Assembly: GCA_040880405.1 (NCBI GenBank)
Contig: JBBDIM010000085.1
Coordinates: 1-32,140, forward strand
Length of the DNA: 32,140 bases
Reading direction: 5' to 3'
Source of the DNA: JBBDIM01 sp040880405
GTDB taxonomy: Bacteria > Planctomycetota > Planctomycetia > Pirellulales > Pirellulaceae
Shown here in pieces: positions 23,281 through 31,032 of the stretch (positions within the stretch are counted from its first letter, which is position 1; each line of letters begins with the position of its first letter). Under the pieces are notes generated by a model. The model had not been told where the DNA came from and ran no database searches. It saw nothing but the letters and a program-made list of their open reading frames with translations. The translations under genes and the position numbers were made by a program.

Positions 23281-24318
23281 ATGACCGCACACACCAATTC
23301 GTTCCCCAAACTGCACAACGCCATGTGGCCCGGCCTCGTGGGCAAGGAAGAAGGGACCGATCACCCGCCGATCAGCCTCGAGCGGATGCTGGAGCTGACC
23401 GCCGCCGCCAAGGTGGATGGGGTCAAGTTCGACGGGATCGACTACTTCCTGTTCCACCCCCATACCGATCCTGATGCAAGCGACGCCGATCTGAAGCGGA
23501 TTGCGGATTTGATCGCCTCGCACAACCTGACGGTCGGCTCACTAGTCGCCCCGATTTGGCCCGGCACCGTGGGTGGCCCCGCGATGGGGACCGAAGAGGA
23601 ACGGGGCAACTTCCTGCTGGCAGTGAAAAAGGCCTGCCGGATCGCCAAAGTGTTCAACGAGCATGGTGTGCGACAGTATGGCGTGATCCGAATCGACTCC
23701 GCCTCTAGCCCCGAGACGTGGGCCGAGGATCCCGTCGGCAATACGGACAAGATCGCCGCGACCTTCCGCGAAGCGGGCAAGATCGCCGCCGACCATGGCG
23801 AGCGTCTGGCCGCCGAAGGGGAGATCTGCTGGGCCGGGATGCACTCCTGGAAAGAAATGCTCATCCTGTTGGAAAAGGTCGGCATGCCGGGGACGGTTGG
23901 CTTCCAGGCCGACTTGGCCCACACCTACCTGTACCTGATGGGCCATAACGCCGAAGAGCACGCCTTGCTCAAGCCAGGCTACAGTCACGAGGAATTCAAG
24001 GCTGCCTACAAGCAGATGACCGATGCTCTCCGGCCTTGGACGATCGACTTCCACGTCGCCCAAAACGACGGCAGCGTGCATGGTACCGGGGCCCACGACA
24101 AGACGGGTCGCCACTGTCCCGCTGATGACCCCAACGGCAAGCTCGATATCGTTGAGTGCAGCGATTACTGGCTGCAAGGGGCGGCTGATCGCGGTATCCA
24201 GCACATCTGCTGGGATGGCTGCATGTTCCCCAACGAGATGCTGGAAGACCCCAGCACCTGGAACACCATCCTCGACGTGATGATCAAGGTCCGCGACCGC
24301 AGCGGCTGGAACGCGTAG
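23281..24318 (+). CDS. Sugar phosphate isomerase/epimerase family TIM barrel protein
   Basis: 345 residues, no signal peptide. The start at ATG 23281 is set by GGAG (23268-23271) 9 bases upstream; a longer frame from 23209 lacks such a site. Xylose-isomerase-like barrel residues: E181 (AAEGEICW), D211 (GFQADLAHTY) and H258 (IDFHVAQND) are likely metal ligands, and a late Asp/Glu in QHICWDGCMFPNEM may be the fourth. It probably isomerises, epimerises or cleaves a sugar in the cytosol. The neighbours, a PMI-like cupin upstream and a Gfo/Idh/MocA dehydrogenase downstream (67-base gap), suggest joint action on one sugar. The specific reaction cannot be read from the sequence. Confidence 0.88.
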   Translation: MTAHTNSFPKLHNAMWPGLVGKEEGTDHPPISLERMLELTAAAKVDGVKFDGIDYFLFHPHTDPDASDADLKRIADLIASHNLTVGSLVAPIWPGTVGGPAMGTEEERGNFLLAVKKACRIAKVFNEHGVRQYGVIRIDSASSPETWAEDPVGNTDKIAATFREAGKIAADHGERLAAEGEICWAGMHSWKEMLILLEKVGMPGTVGFQADLAHTYLYLMGHNAEEHALLKPGYSHEEFKAAYKQMTDALRPWTIDFHVAQNDGSVHGTGAHDKTGRHCPADDPNGKLDIVECSDYWLQGAADRGIQHICWDGCMFPNEMLEDPSTWNTILDVMIKVRDRSGWNA

Positions 24319-24385
24319 CGGTCAGACGATCCACCCAGCAAACCGAACAACCAAAAAAAACACCTGAAAGGACACGAAACACCTC

Positions 24386-25528
24386 ATGGCGAAAAAACCT
24401 CTGAATATCGGCTTGGTCGGTTATGGCTTCATGGGCCGCACCCACACCAACGGCTACAAACGCGTGCCCGATTTCTTCCCGGAACTCGAGTACCAACCGG
24501 TACTCAAGGCGGTTTGTGGCCGGAGCGAAGAGAAGACCAAGGCCTTCGCCGAGCAGTGGGGCTATGAGTCGTACGAGACCGACTGGGAGAAGCTGGTCGC
24601 CCGGGACGATATCGACGCGATCGATGTCTGCACACCCAACGACACCCACCACCCGATCTCGATCGCAGCCGCCAAGGCGGGCAAGATGGTTTTGTGTGAA
24701 AAGCCAATCGGTCGGACCGCCGCCGAGGGGATCGAAATGGTCGACGCCGTGGAAAAGGCGGGCGTTCCCAATACCATTTGGTACAACTACCGCCGCCTGC
24801 CGGCCGTGAGCTTGGCCAAACAGATTATCGATAGCGGCAAGCTCGGCCGGATCTTCCATTACCGCGCCAACTTCCTGCAGGACTGGACCATCTCGGCCGA
24901 TGTCCCGCAGGGTGGACAAGGTCTGTGGCGATTGGATGCCGCCGCCGCCGGTTCCGGGGTAACCGGCGACTTGCTGGCCCACTGCATCGATACGGCCCTG
25001 TGGCTCAATGGCTCGATCAAGGACGTTTGCGCCATGACCGAGACCTTTGTCAAAGAGCGAATGCACACCCAGACCGGCAAGGTCGAGAAGGTGGGCGTCG
25101 ACGACGCGTGTACCTTCATGTGCCATTTCGAGAACGGCTCGCTCGGACTGTTCGAATCGAGCCGGTATGCGCGGGGACATAAGGCCCTGTACACCTTCGA
25201 GATCAACGGCGAACACGCCTCGATCCGCTGGGACCTGCACGACCTGAACCGCCTGGAATACTTCGACCACGCCGACGACGGCAACGTTCGTGGCTGGCGG
25301 AGCATCCATGTCACCGATGGCGATCACCCCTATATGGATCACTGGTGGGTCCCCGGTTTGATCATCGGCTACGAGCACAGCTTCGTGCATCAAGTGGCCG
25401 ACTTCCTCAAGTCGATCGAGGAAGGCAAACCGTGCGAGCCAACCTTCCGCAGCGCCCTGGAAACCGCCAAAATTTGTGACGCAGTCTTGGCCAGTGGTGC
25501 GGATCGTACGTGGCACGACGTGGAGTGA
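24386..25528 (+). CDS. Gfo/Idh/MocA family oxidoreductase
   Basis: 380 residues. The Rossmann N-terminus has G9-L-V-G12-Y-G14-F-M-G17 for NAD(P) binding, then AIDVCTPNDTHHPISIAAAKAGK and the family's E105-K106-P107 motif with the catalytic Lys. The C-terminal domain has GDLLAHCIDTA (D195, H199, D202), the usual sugar- or inositol-binding and proton-relay residues. No Tat signal, so it is cytosolic, unlike many planctomycete paralogues. It should oxidise or reduce a hydroxyl/keto group of a sugar or cyclitol. AAAGGA lies about 15 bases before ATG 24386 in an A-rich leader. It is last in the cupin, TIM-barrel, oxidoreductase run, and a short hairpin follows its stop codon by 10 bases. Confidence 0.94.
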   Translation: MAKKPLNIGLVGYGFMGRTHTNGYKRVPDFFPELEYQPVLKAVCGRSEEKTKAFAEQWGYESYETDWEKLVARDDIDAIDVCTPNDTHHPISIAAAKAGKMVLCEKPIGRTAAEGIEMVDAVEKAGVPNTIWYNYRRLPAVSLAKQIIDSGKLGRIFHYRANFLQDWTISADVPQGGQGLWRLDAAAAGSGVTGDLLAHCIDTALWLNGSIKDVCAMTETFVKERMHTQTGKVEKVGVDDACTFMCHFENGSLGLFESSRYARGHKALYTFEINGEHASIRWDLHDLNRLEYFDHADDGNVRGWRSIHVTDGDHPYMDHWWVPGLIIGYEHSFVHQVADFLKSIEEGKPCEPTFRSALETAKICDAVLASGADRTWHDVE

Positions 25529-25538
25529 TGCATCGTAG

Positions 25539-25559
25539 CCGAATTCGCTAAGAATTCGG
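25539..25559. terminator. Short hairpin after the oxidoreductase gene
   Basis: CCGAATTC (25539-25546) and GAATTCGG (25552-25559) form an 8-bp stem with loop GCTAA, 10 bases after the stop codon. There is no T-run, so it may be a repeat and not a true intrinsic terminator. The palindrome at 11054-11067 has a similar GCGAATTCGC core. Confidence 0.45.
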
Positions 25560-25585
25560 GCCGAACAACGTGGCGCGGTCCTATG

Positions 25586-25857
25586 CCTGGGGAGAAAAAG
25601 GGGAGGAGTCCAATTACAAGGAGTCGGCGGTTAAGAAGCCTAATCCGCGGCTACCGTATTTGGACTTTTCCCCTTTTTCCTTGCCGCCAACAAGTGCAGC
25701 GAACTGCTTTTCCGTTGGCGTTACGACCGTATGAGACAGGTACGGCAAACGCGCTCGCCAAATGAAAAAGGGGAAAAGTCCAATTATCGATTCCATCTTG
25801 TGCGGCGACCCGTTCAGGAAGATTGATAATTGGACTCCTCCCCTTTTTCTCCCCAGG
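25586..25857. mobile_element. Nested inverted-repeat element, REP/RAYT-like candidate
   Basis: Outer arms: 31 bases at 25586-25616 and their exact reverse complement at 25827-25857, built around AAAAAGGGGAGGAGTCCAAT. Inner arms: TTGGACTTTTCCCCTTTTT (25660-25678) and its exact reverse complement (25765-25783). The right inner arm also reads as a direct, GG-to-AA variant of the left outer arm. The block can thus be split into two 93-base hairpin units (AAAAAGGGG at 25596 to 25678 plus lead, and 25765 to 25857) with unlike loops. No transposase is encoded, so movement in trans by a Y1/REP-type transposase elsewhere is the natural hypothesis. Confidence 0.6.
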
Positions 25858-25970
25858 CGGGTTCTGGATTGGTTCTTCCGCGACGGCGAAGGAGAACAGA
25901 TGGCGACAGTGGGCTCTGCTTCGCTTAACCCGCTCAGTCATGCTCAAACGGCGGAAAGCAGGTTGCGGCG

Positions 25971-26645
25971 ATGAACTATCTGGCCCATGGCAGGCTGTTC
26001 GTCGGGTATCCTTATTTCCTGGCCGGAACGGCGGTGCCCGACTGGCTGAGCGTGGTGGATCGCAAGGTCCGCGCGCGATCCAAACAGGCGCGGATCGTGC
26101 AGCATTCGGATGAGCCGCGCGAGGCGGCGATTGCCGCGGGGATTGTCCGCCATCACCACGATGACGACCGGTTCCATCGAACCGCGGAGTTCAACCGGCT
26201 GCAATGGGAATTTTCGCGCCGGATTCGGGACCACCTCTCCGATACCACCGGCATGCGGCCTAGCTTCTTGGGGCATATTCTGGTCGAGATTTTGCTCGAT
26301 GCGACCCTCGCCGAGCAAACCCCGGGCCTGTTGGATCAATACTACGCGGCGATGGAAAACATCGATCCGGCGGAGGTCGAGCGGGTGGTCTCGGAGGTCG
26401 CCGGGAAGCCGGCCGATCGGCTGGCGTGGTTCATTGGGCGATTTATCGAGGTCCGCTTTCTGGAGGATTACGCCGACGATGAAAAGTTGGTTTACCGCTT
26501 GAATCAGGTGATGCAACGCGTCAAACTACCTCCGTTACCTGGTGCGTTTCAAACGCTGCTGCCCGAGCTTCGGGCCGAGGTAACCACGGCGCGTGCCGCG
26601 CTATTGATGGATCCCACCACGACGCGACGCGGTCGCGTCGACTAA
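25971..26645 (+). CDS. AcpH/DUF479-like hypothetical protein
   Basis: 224 residues, no signal peptide. The N-terminus MNYLAHGRLFVGYPYFLAGTAVPDW resembles the opening of acyl-carrier-protein phosphodiesterases (AcpH), in which the early His and Asp belong to an HD-like metal site. Further His/Asp clusters follow: VQHSDEP, GIVRHHHDDDRFH, FLGHILVEILLDATL, as in HD-related proteins that use several helices for metal ligands. The rest is helical (LLDQYYAAMENIDPAEVERVVSEV). If active it would hydrolyse a phosphodiester; I cannot say of what. ATG 25971 lacks a clear ribosome-binding site. It stands between the REP-like element and a ketose epimerase gene 39 bases downstream, possibly in one transcript with it. 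The AcpH comparison is moderate, from pattern memory. Confidence 0.65.
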   Translation: MNYLAHGRLFVGYPYFLAGTAVPDWLSVVDRKVRARSKQARIVQHSDEPREAAIAAGIVRHHHDDDRFHRTAEFNRLQWEFSRRIRDHLSDTTGMRPSFLGHILVEILLDATLAEQTPGLLDQYYAAMENIDPAEVERVVSEVAGKPADRLAWFIGRFIEVRFLEDYADDEKLVYRLNQVMQRVKLPPLPGAFQTLLPELRAEVTTARAALLMDPTTTRRGRVD

Positions 26646-26684
26646 TCGAATCACCCCTATCTGTTTTGCATTAGGAATTGTCCC

Positions 26685-27536
26685 ATGAAATACGGCATGA
26701 ATTTACTGCTTTGGTCCGGCGATCCCGACGACAGCCACTGGCCGGTGATCGAGAGCCTGAAGGAAATGGGTTACGACGGCGTGGAAGTCCCGCTGTTCAA
26801 CCTGGATGTCGAGAAGTGGAGCAAGTTCGGCGAGCGGCTCAAGGGGATTGGTTTGGCCTGCACGGCGGTGACGGTCCGCAACGCGGACGACAACCCGATC
26901 AGTCCCGATGCCTCGATCCGCCAAAAGGGTCTTGATGCGAACAAACGCACCTTGGACTGTTGCCAGGCGTTAGGGGCGGAGACACTGGTCGGCCCTTACC
27001 ATTCCGCGATCGGCGAGTTCAGCGGTGCCGGCCCAACCGAGGATGAATGGAAATGGGGCGTCGAGGTAATGCGCGGCACGGCCGAGTACGCCGGCGAAGT
27101 GGGCGTGATGCTAGGCGTGGAGTGTCTCAACCGGTTCGAAACCTACCTGCTGAACACCCATGCCGACTCGGCGCGGTTCGCGCGGGAAGTGGGACATCCC
27201 AATTGTAAGGTGATGTACGACACCTTCCACGCGAATATCGAGGAAAAGGATTTCGCCCAAGCGCTCCGCGACTGTTCCGATGTCCTGCATCATGTGCACA
27301 TTTCGGAGAATGACCGCAGTACCCCAGGCCAAGGGCACATGCCGTGGGACGCGAATTTCGACGCCCTGAAGGAAGTTGGCTACGATGGCTGGATGGTGGT
27401 CGAGGCGTTCGGTTTGGCCTTGCCTGAGATCGCCGCCGCCACCAAAATCTGGCGGAAGATGTTTTCCACGGAGGAGCAACTGGCCCGGGACGGGTTGGCC
27501 TTTATGAAGCAGGAAGTCGCTAAGCGCTGGGGCTAG
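26685..27536 (+). CDS. Ketose 3-epimerase (D-tagatose/D-psicose 3-epimerase family)
   Basis: 283 residues, TIM barrel. The metal ligands fit the D-psicose/D-tagatose 3-epimerase family: E146 (VECLNRFE), D179 (MYDTFHANIEE), H205 (HVHISEN), E240 (MVVEAFG). Their spacings of 33, 26 and 35 residues are the same as those I recall for the characterised enzymes, and the NRFE and HANIEE words are diagnostic. It should interconvert C-3 epimers of free ketoses (for example fructose/psicose or a less usual ketose) with a divalent metal, in the cytosol. AGGA (26673-26676) is 8 bases before ATG. It may act with the upstream isomerase and oxidoreductase genes. Substrate is unproven. Confidence 0.9.
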   Translation: MKYGMNLLLWSGDPDDSHWPVIESLKEMGYDGVEVPLFNLDVEKWSKFGERLKGIGLACTAVTVRNADDNPISPDASIRQKGLDANKRTLDCCQALGAETLVGPYHSAIGEFSGAGPTEDEWKWGVEVMRGTAEYAGEVGVMLGVECLNRFETYLLNTHADSARFAREVGHPNCKVMYDTFHANIEEKDFAQALRDCSDVLHHVHISENDRSTPGQGHMPWDANFDALKEVGYDGWMVVEAFGLALPEIAAATKIWRKMFSTEEQLARDGLAFMKQEVAKRWG

Positions 27537-27562
27537 TCCTCTCGAAAAGCACGGAGAGACCG

Positions 27563-28324
27563 ATGGCGGAGAAGGATTCCCAAGAGGATTGGCCGGACGA
27601 TGAGTCCGATTCGGAGGATGCCGGGCTTTCGCTCGACATGCTTTCCGCCACCTTTGCCGAGGCCCTTGGTGCCCAGCCGGCTCCTTACGAGGCGGAGGCG
27701 GACCAGTCCGAAGCGGACGCTGAGGAACCCTTGGAGGTGGAGTCGACCGCCGAGGCGGTGCAGCGGATTGTCGACCAGGAACCGGTCGATGATCCCTGCG
27801 AGCTTTCCCCCCGCACGATCCTCGAAGCTCTGCTGTTTGTAGGGAACCCCGGCAACGAGCCGCTCTCAGCGGAAAAAGCCGCTTCGGTCATGCGGGGCGT
27901 CACCGCCGACGAGATCGAGGACCTCGTCCGCCAACTCAACGGCCAGTACGAGGTGGAAGGGTGCCCCTACGAGATTCTTCCGCAGGGAGATGGCTACCGG
28001 CTAACGCTCAGGGGCGAGTATTCCCCCTTGCGCGAGAAATTCTACGGCAAGGTCCGCGAGGCGAAGCTCTCGCAACCGGCGATCGATGTCTTGTCGTTGG
28101 TCGCCTACCATCCGGGGCTGACCCGGGAAGAGGTCGATCAGATGCGGGGCAAATCGAGCGGGCCGCTGCTCAATCAATTGGTCCGTCGACAACTTCTGCG
28201 GATCGAACCGGACCCTGAAAACCGCCGCATGAAGCGCTACTTCTCAACCGAGCGGTTCCTACAGACCTTTGGCCTGCGATCGCTCGACGACCTGCCTCAG
28301 CCTCAAATCCTGGATGGCGAGTAG
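27563..28324 (+). CDS. scpB: Segregation and condensation protein ScpB
   Basis: 253 residues. ScpB is a paired winged-helix protein that, with ScpA, binds SMC and helps chromosome condensation and segregation. The family core (about 85-250) is evident: SPRTILEALLFVG, LVRQLNGQYEVEGCPYEILPQGDGYRLTL, and KLSQPAIDVLSLVAYHPGLTREEVDQMRGKSSGPLLNQLVRRQLLRI. The first about 80 residues are an acidic, low-complexity extension (WPDDESDSEDAG, QSEADAEEPLEVES) absent from most ScpB proteins and probably disordered. The C-terminus YFSTERFLQTFGLRSLDDLPQP is the usual end. No scpA lies next to it, as is often the case in planctomycetes. It starts 26 bases after the epimerase gene. Confidence 0.93.
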   Translation: MAEKDSQEDWPDDESDSEDAGLSLDMLSATFAEALGAQPAPYEAEADQSEADAEEPLEVESTAEAVQRIVDQEPVDDPCELSPRTILEALLFVGNPGNEPLSAEKAASVMRGVTADEIEDLVRQLNGQYEVEGCPYEILPQGDGYRLTLRGEYSPLREKFYGKVREAKLSQPAIDVLSLVAYHPGLTREEVDQMRGKSSGPLLNQLVRRQLLRIEPDPENRRMKRYFSTERFLQTFGLRSLDDLPQPQILDGE

Positions 28325-28656
28325 CTGGCAAACCGCCGTGCTAGCATCCTAAGTGACTTCCACCAAACAGCTTACGCCCGCCACCCACAGGCAGCGCAGA
28401 CGCCCGGCGGTCGGATTGATAGAATTGCATGATTCGTAAAACGACATTTCATGGATACCAGCGAGTCGTCGTCACGTGCTAAGCCTTCTTGCCCACCTGG
28501 GCGGATTGCGGCATGTGCGTGGCTTTCGAAAAGATGGTGAAGGCTTTCCGACGAGGAAGTGTACTTCACACGGGATGCCTCCCCTGGCAATGAACGCCGG
28601 TTGAGGGTGCCCGTTTGTTTCGCCGCGGTATCCATTCCCCTTACGCAAGGCAATTC
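28325..28656. other. Intergenic region upstream of rpe
   Basis: About 330 bases with no convincing gene. A TAGAAT (28420-28425) resembles a -10 box but has no matching -35. I see no known riboswitch architecture or long hairpin. It presumably holds the rpe promoter. Confidence 0.45.
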
Positions 28657-29355
28657 ATGGCTGGCCGTCAGCGGTGGGCGCAACTAAAAGAGTCCGCGCC
28701 CCATATTCTGCCCTCAATGCTTCTGTGCGACTTCGGCAACTTGGCCCGAGAGATGGACCAATTGACGGAGGCGGGCGTGCCAGCCATTCATCTCGACGTG
28801 ATGGATGGTCAATTTGTGCCCAATTTGACCTACGGCATGCCGATTGTCGCCGGGCTGCGGAAATTGACCGATCTTCCTTTGGATGTCCATTTGATGATCG
28901 AGAACCCAGGCCGCTATGTCCGACAGTTTCATGAGGCGGGTGCGGACCTCATCACGATTCATCAGGAGGCAACCGGTGAATCGACCGGTGAGGTGTTAGC
29001 TCAGATTCGCGACCTCGGAGCGGGTGCTGGCATTGCTATCAACCCGGACACTCCACTGAGCGCGATCGAGCCTTATTTCGAGACCGTGGATTTGGTGTTG
29101 ATCATGAGCGTGAACGCCGGTTTCGGGGGGCAAAGCTTCAACCCCATCGCCTTGGAAAAACTGCAAGCGGTCCGCCAAGCGATCGGCCCCGAAGTACTGC
29201 TGGAAGTGGACGGTGGGGTCAATCAGGAGACCATCGCCTCGTGTGTTTCAGCCGGCGCGGATTTGTTGGTAGTGGGCTCCGCCATCTTCGGGCAGCCCGA
29301 TTATCGCCAGGCCGTCGCCGATTTGAAACGTCTTTCCACATCCAACCTTTCTTAA
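28657..29355 (+). CDS. rpe: Ribulose-phosphate 3-epimerase
   Basis: 232 residues, the normal length. Interconverts D-ribulose 5-phosphate and D-xylulose 5-phosphate in the pentose phosphate pathway. All family blocks are present: HILPSMLLCDFGNLAREM, HLDVMDGQFVPNLTYGMPIV with metal His/Asp, DVHLMIENPGRYV, the second metal residues in LITIHQEA, LVLIMSVNAGFGGQSF, and phosphate-binding EVDGGVNQET with GSAIFG. I start at ATG 28657, which has AAGG (28647-28650) 6 bases upstream and the family's length; a TTG at 28615 adds 14 unmatched residues. It is followed 14 bases later by the phosphatase-fold gene, so the two are probably co-transcribed. Confidence 0.95.
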   Translation: MAGRQRWAQLKESAPHILPSMLLCDFGNLAREMDQLTEAGVPAIHLDVMDGQFVPNLTYGMPIVAGLRKLTDLPLDVHLMIENPGRYVRQFHEAGADLITIHQEATGESTGEVLAQIRDLGAGAGIAINPDTPLSAIEPYFETVDLVLIMSVNAGFGGQSFNPIALEKLQAVRQAIGPEVLLEVDGGVNQETIASCVSAGADLLVVGSAIFGQPDYRQAVADLKRLSTSNLS

Positions 29356-29369
29356 GGGGCTAGAGCATC

Positions 29370-29957
29370 ATGTTGCGAATCGTCCTAGTTCGCCCCGGCC
29401 AAACCGATTACGACCACCAGCTCCGCATCCGGGGCACCCTAGATGTGCCGATGAATCCCCAGGGACTTCACGAGGTGGACGAGACGATCGAGCAATTGCG
29501 GGGACTCGATATCGATGCGGTTTACAGTGGCCCCTGCCAACCGACCCGGGAGACCGCCGAGGCCTTGGCCGATGCCTTCGATGCCAAACTGAAAATCGTC
29601 GACCGACTGGCCAATTTGGATGCCGGGCTGTGGCAGGGTAAACTAATAGCGGACGTAAAACAGCATCAACCGCGGGTTTACCGCCAATGGCAGGAAAACC
29701 CGGATGGGGTTTGCCCCCCCAGCGGCGAATCGGTTTCCGAAGTCCGAGACCGGATTCGAACCGCTCTGGACAAGGTTTGGAAAAAGCATCACAAAGGATC
29801 CGCCACGGTCGTAATTGTAGCCCCGGAACCACTTGCCTCGGTCATTCACGCGGAACTCGCGCGGGAGCGACTGGGTAACCTGTGGAAGGCCGAGGGGCAT
29901 TGCGGATGGTGGGAAATCATTGAATATGAAAAAACGCCCGTCGCTTCCGGCCATTGA
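29370..29957 (+). CDS. Degenerate histidine-phosphatase (phosphoglycerate mutase) fold protein
   Basis: 195 residues. The overall pattern is that of the histidine phosphatase superfamily: IVLVRPGQTDYDHQLRIRGTLDVPMNPQG, DAVYSGPCQPTRETAEALA, LDAGLWQGK, CPPSGESVSEVRDRI, VVIVAPEPLASVIHAEL. However the catalytic R-H-G is R8-P9-G10, the usual acid/base Glu of the 'RLrE.d.G' block aligns with N82, and the second catalytic His of the 'VsHG' block aligns with P152. A phosphohistidine mechanism is therefore impossible, and a binding or regulatory role is more likely. R60 and the PPSGES phosphate-pocket block remain. It sits between rpe (14 bases) and accD (52 bases), so one operon is probable. I recall RPG variants in other planctomycetes, unchecked. 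Confidence 0.88.
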   Translation: MLRIVLVRPGQTDYDHQLRIRGTLDVPMNPQGLHEVDETIEQLRGLDIDAVYSGPCQPTRETAEALADAFDAKLKIVDRLANLDAGLWQGKLIADVKQHQPRVYRQWQENPDGVCPPSGESVSEVRDRIRTALDKVWKKHHKGSATVVIVAPEPLASVIHAELARERLGNLWKAEGHCGWWEIIEYEKTPVASGH

Positions 29958-30009
29958 CCCGGTGCCCACGGAAACCGACCCCGGCAATCAATATCCAAAG
30001 GACAAGACC

Positions 30010-30864
30010 ATGGCTTCCGTCTCGCAAGACCCGGCGGCTTCGCTGGATGAATCGCTCCGCCCGAAAAAGCGGGGGGTACCTGAAGGGCTGTGGCAACGCT
30101 GTCCCGGGTGCCAAGCCGTGATCTTCCGCAAGCAGGCCGAACAGCTCTTGGGCGTGTGCCCCGAATGCGGCTACCACTGGTACATCTCCGCCCACAAGCG
30201 GATCGAGCAGGTGCTGGACGATGGCACGTTTGAGGAGTGTGACGGCGGCCTCTGTCCGACCGACCCTCTCCAGTTCAAAGATAAAAAAGCGTACGCCGAG
30301 CGGATTGTCGCCGAGCAGCGACGGACCGGCATGAATGACGCCGTGCTGACCGGCACCGGCATGATTCGCGCCCGCCGAGTCGCCCTCGCCGTCACCGATA
30401 GCGCGTTCATCATGGGGAGCATGGGTTCGGTCGTGGGTGAACGCTTGACCCGCCTGATCGAACGCGCCACCGAGCACAACCTGCCGCTGATCATCATCAG
30501 CGGCTCCGGGGGTGGGGCGCGGATGCATGAGGGGATCTTCTCGCTGATGCAGATGGCCAAAGTGACGGCCGCCTTGGCGAAATATCACGAGGCAGGTGGT
30601 CTGTATATCTCCGTGCTTACCAATCCGACCATGGGTGGCGTGGCCGCCAGTTTCGCCTCGCTCGGAGATTTGATCTTCGCCGAGCCGAAGGCTCTGATCG
30701 GGTTTGCCGGGCCGCGGACCATCAAGGCGACGATTCGGATCGAACTACCGGCTGGGTTCCAGACGAGCGAGTTTTTGCTGGAACATGGGTTTGTGGACCG
30801 AATTGTGCCCCGCGATCGCCTCAAATCGGAAATCGCCAAGGCGATTGACTACTGCGGAAAATGA
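30010..30864 (+). CDS. accD: Acetyl-CoA carboxylase carboxyltransferase subunit beta
   Basis: 284 residues. With AccA it moves the carboxyl group from carboxybiotin to acetyl-CoA, giving malonyl-CoA for fatty acid synthesis. The N-terminal zinc ribbon is C-x2-C-x15-C-x2-C (CPGCQ...VCPECGYHWY), as in bacterial AccD. The carboxyltransferase core shows GTGMIRARRVALAVTDSAFIMGSMGSVVGE, LIIISGSGGGARMHEGIFSLMQMAK, SVLTNPTMGGVAASFASLGD and AEPKALIGFAGPRTIKATI. I prefer ATG 30010, with AAAGGA (29997-30002) upstream; the in-frame ATG at 29926 lies inside the previous gene and adds 28 residues without family features. It closes the rpe, phosphatase-fold, accD run. No accA is in the window. Confidence 0.96.
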   Translation: MASVSQDPAASLDESLRPKKRGVPEGLWQRCPGCQAVIFRKQAEQLLGVCPECGYHWYISAHKRIEQVLDDGTFEECDGGLCPTDPLQFKDKKAYAERIVAEQRRTGMNDAVLTGTGMIRARRVALAVTDSAFIMGSMGSVVGERLTRLIERATEHNLPLIIISGSGGGARMHEGIFSLMQMAKVTAALAKYHEAGGLYISVLTNPTMGGVAASFASLGDLIFAEPKALIGFAGPRTIKATIRIELPAGFQTSEFLLEHGFVDRIVPRDRLKSEIAKAIDYCGK

Positions 30865-31032
30865 TCCGAGATGCTGCGTAAGGGGCCGATTCTCCGGCCT
30901 GCGCGGCGTAATTCCCGCTGGACTTGCCCCGCGATTGCCTTGCCGCCAGAGGTGGGTGGGCTTAAAGTGAAGGTAGGCAAGCAGCATTGGAACAGAACGT
31001 AGGCTACACTCAGGCATGCTCGGCAAAACCGG

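Noticed and set aside
24284..25516. 410-codon open frame antisense to the Gfo/Idh/MocA gene
   Set aside because: Mirror of a gene with clear Rossmann and EKP motifs. No independent evidence of coding.
25762..25974. 70-codon open frame across the right half of the nested repeat
   Set aside because: The translation is simply the repeat arm and its flank; no start signal or family.
28420..28425. TAGAAT as a promoter for rpe
   Set aside because: No -35 partner at proper distance.
29833..30009. Upstream starts for accD
   Set aside because: They overlap the preceding gene and add residues without AccD features. AAAGGA supports ATG 30010.
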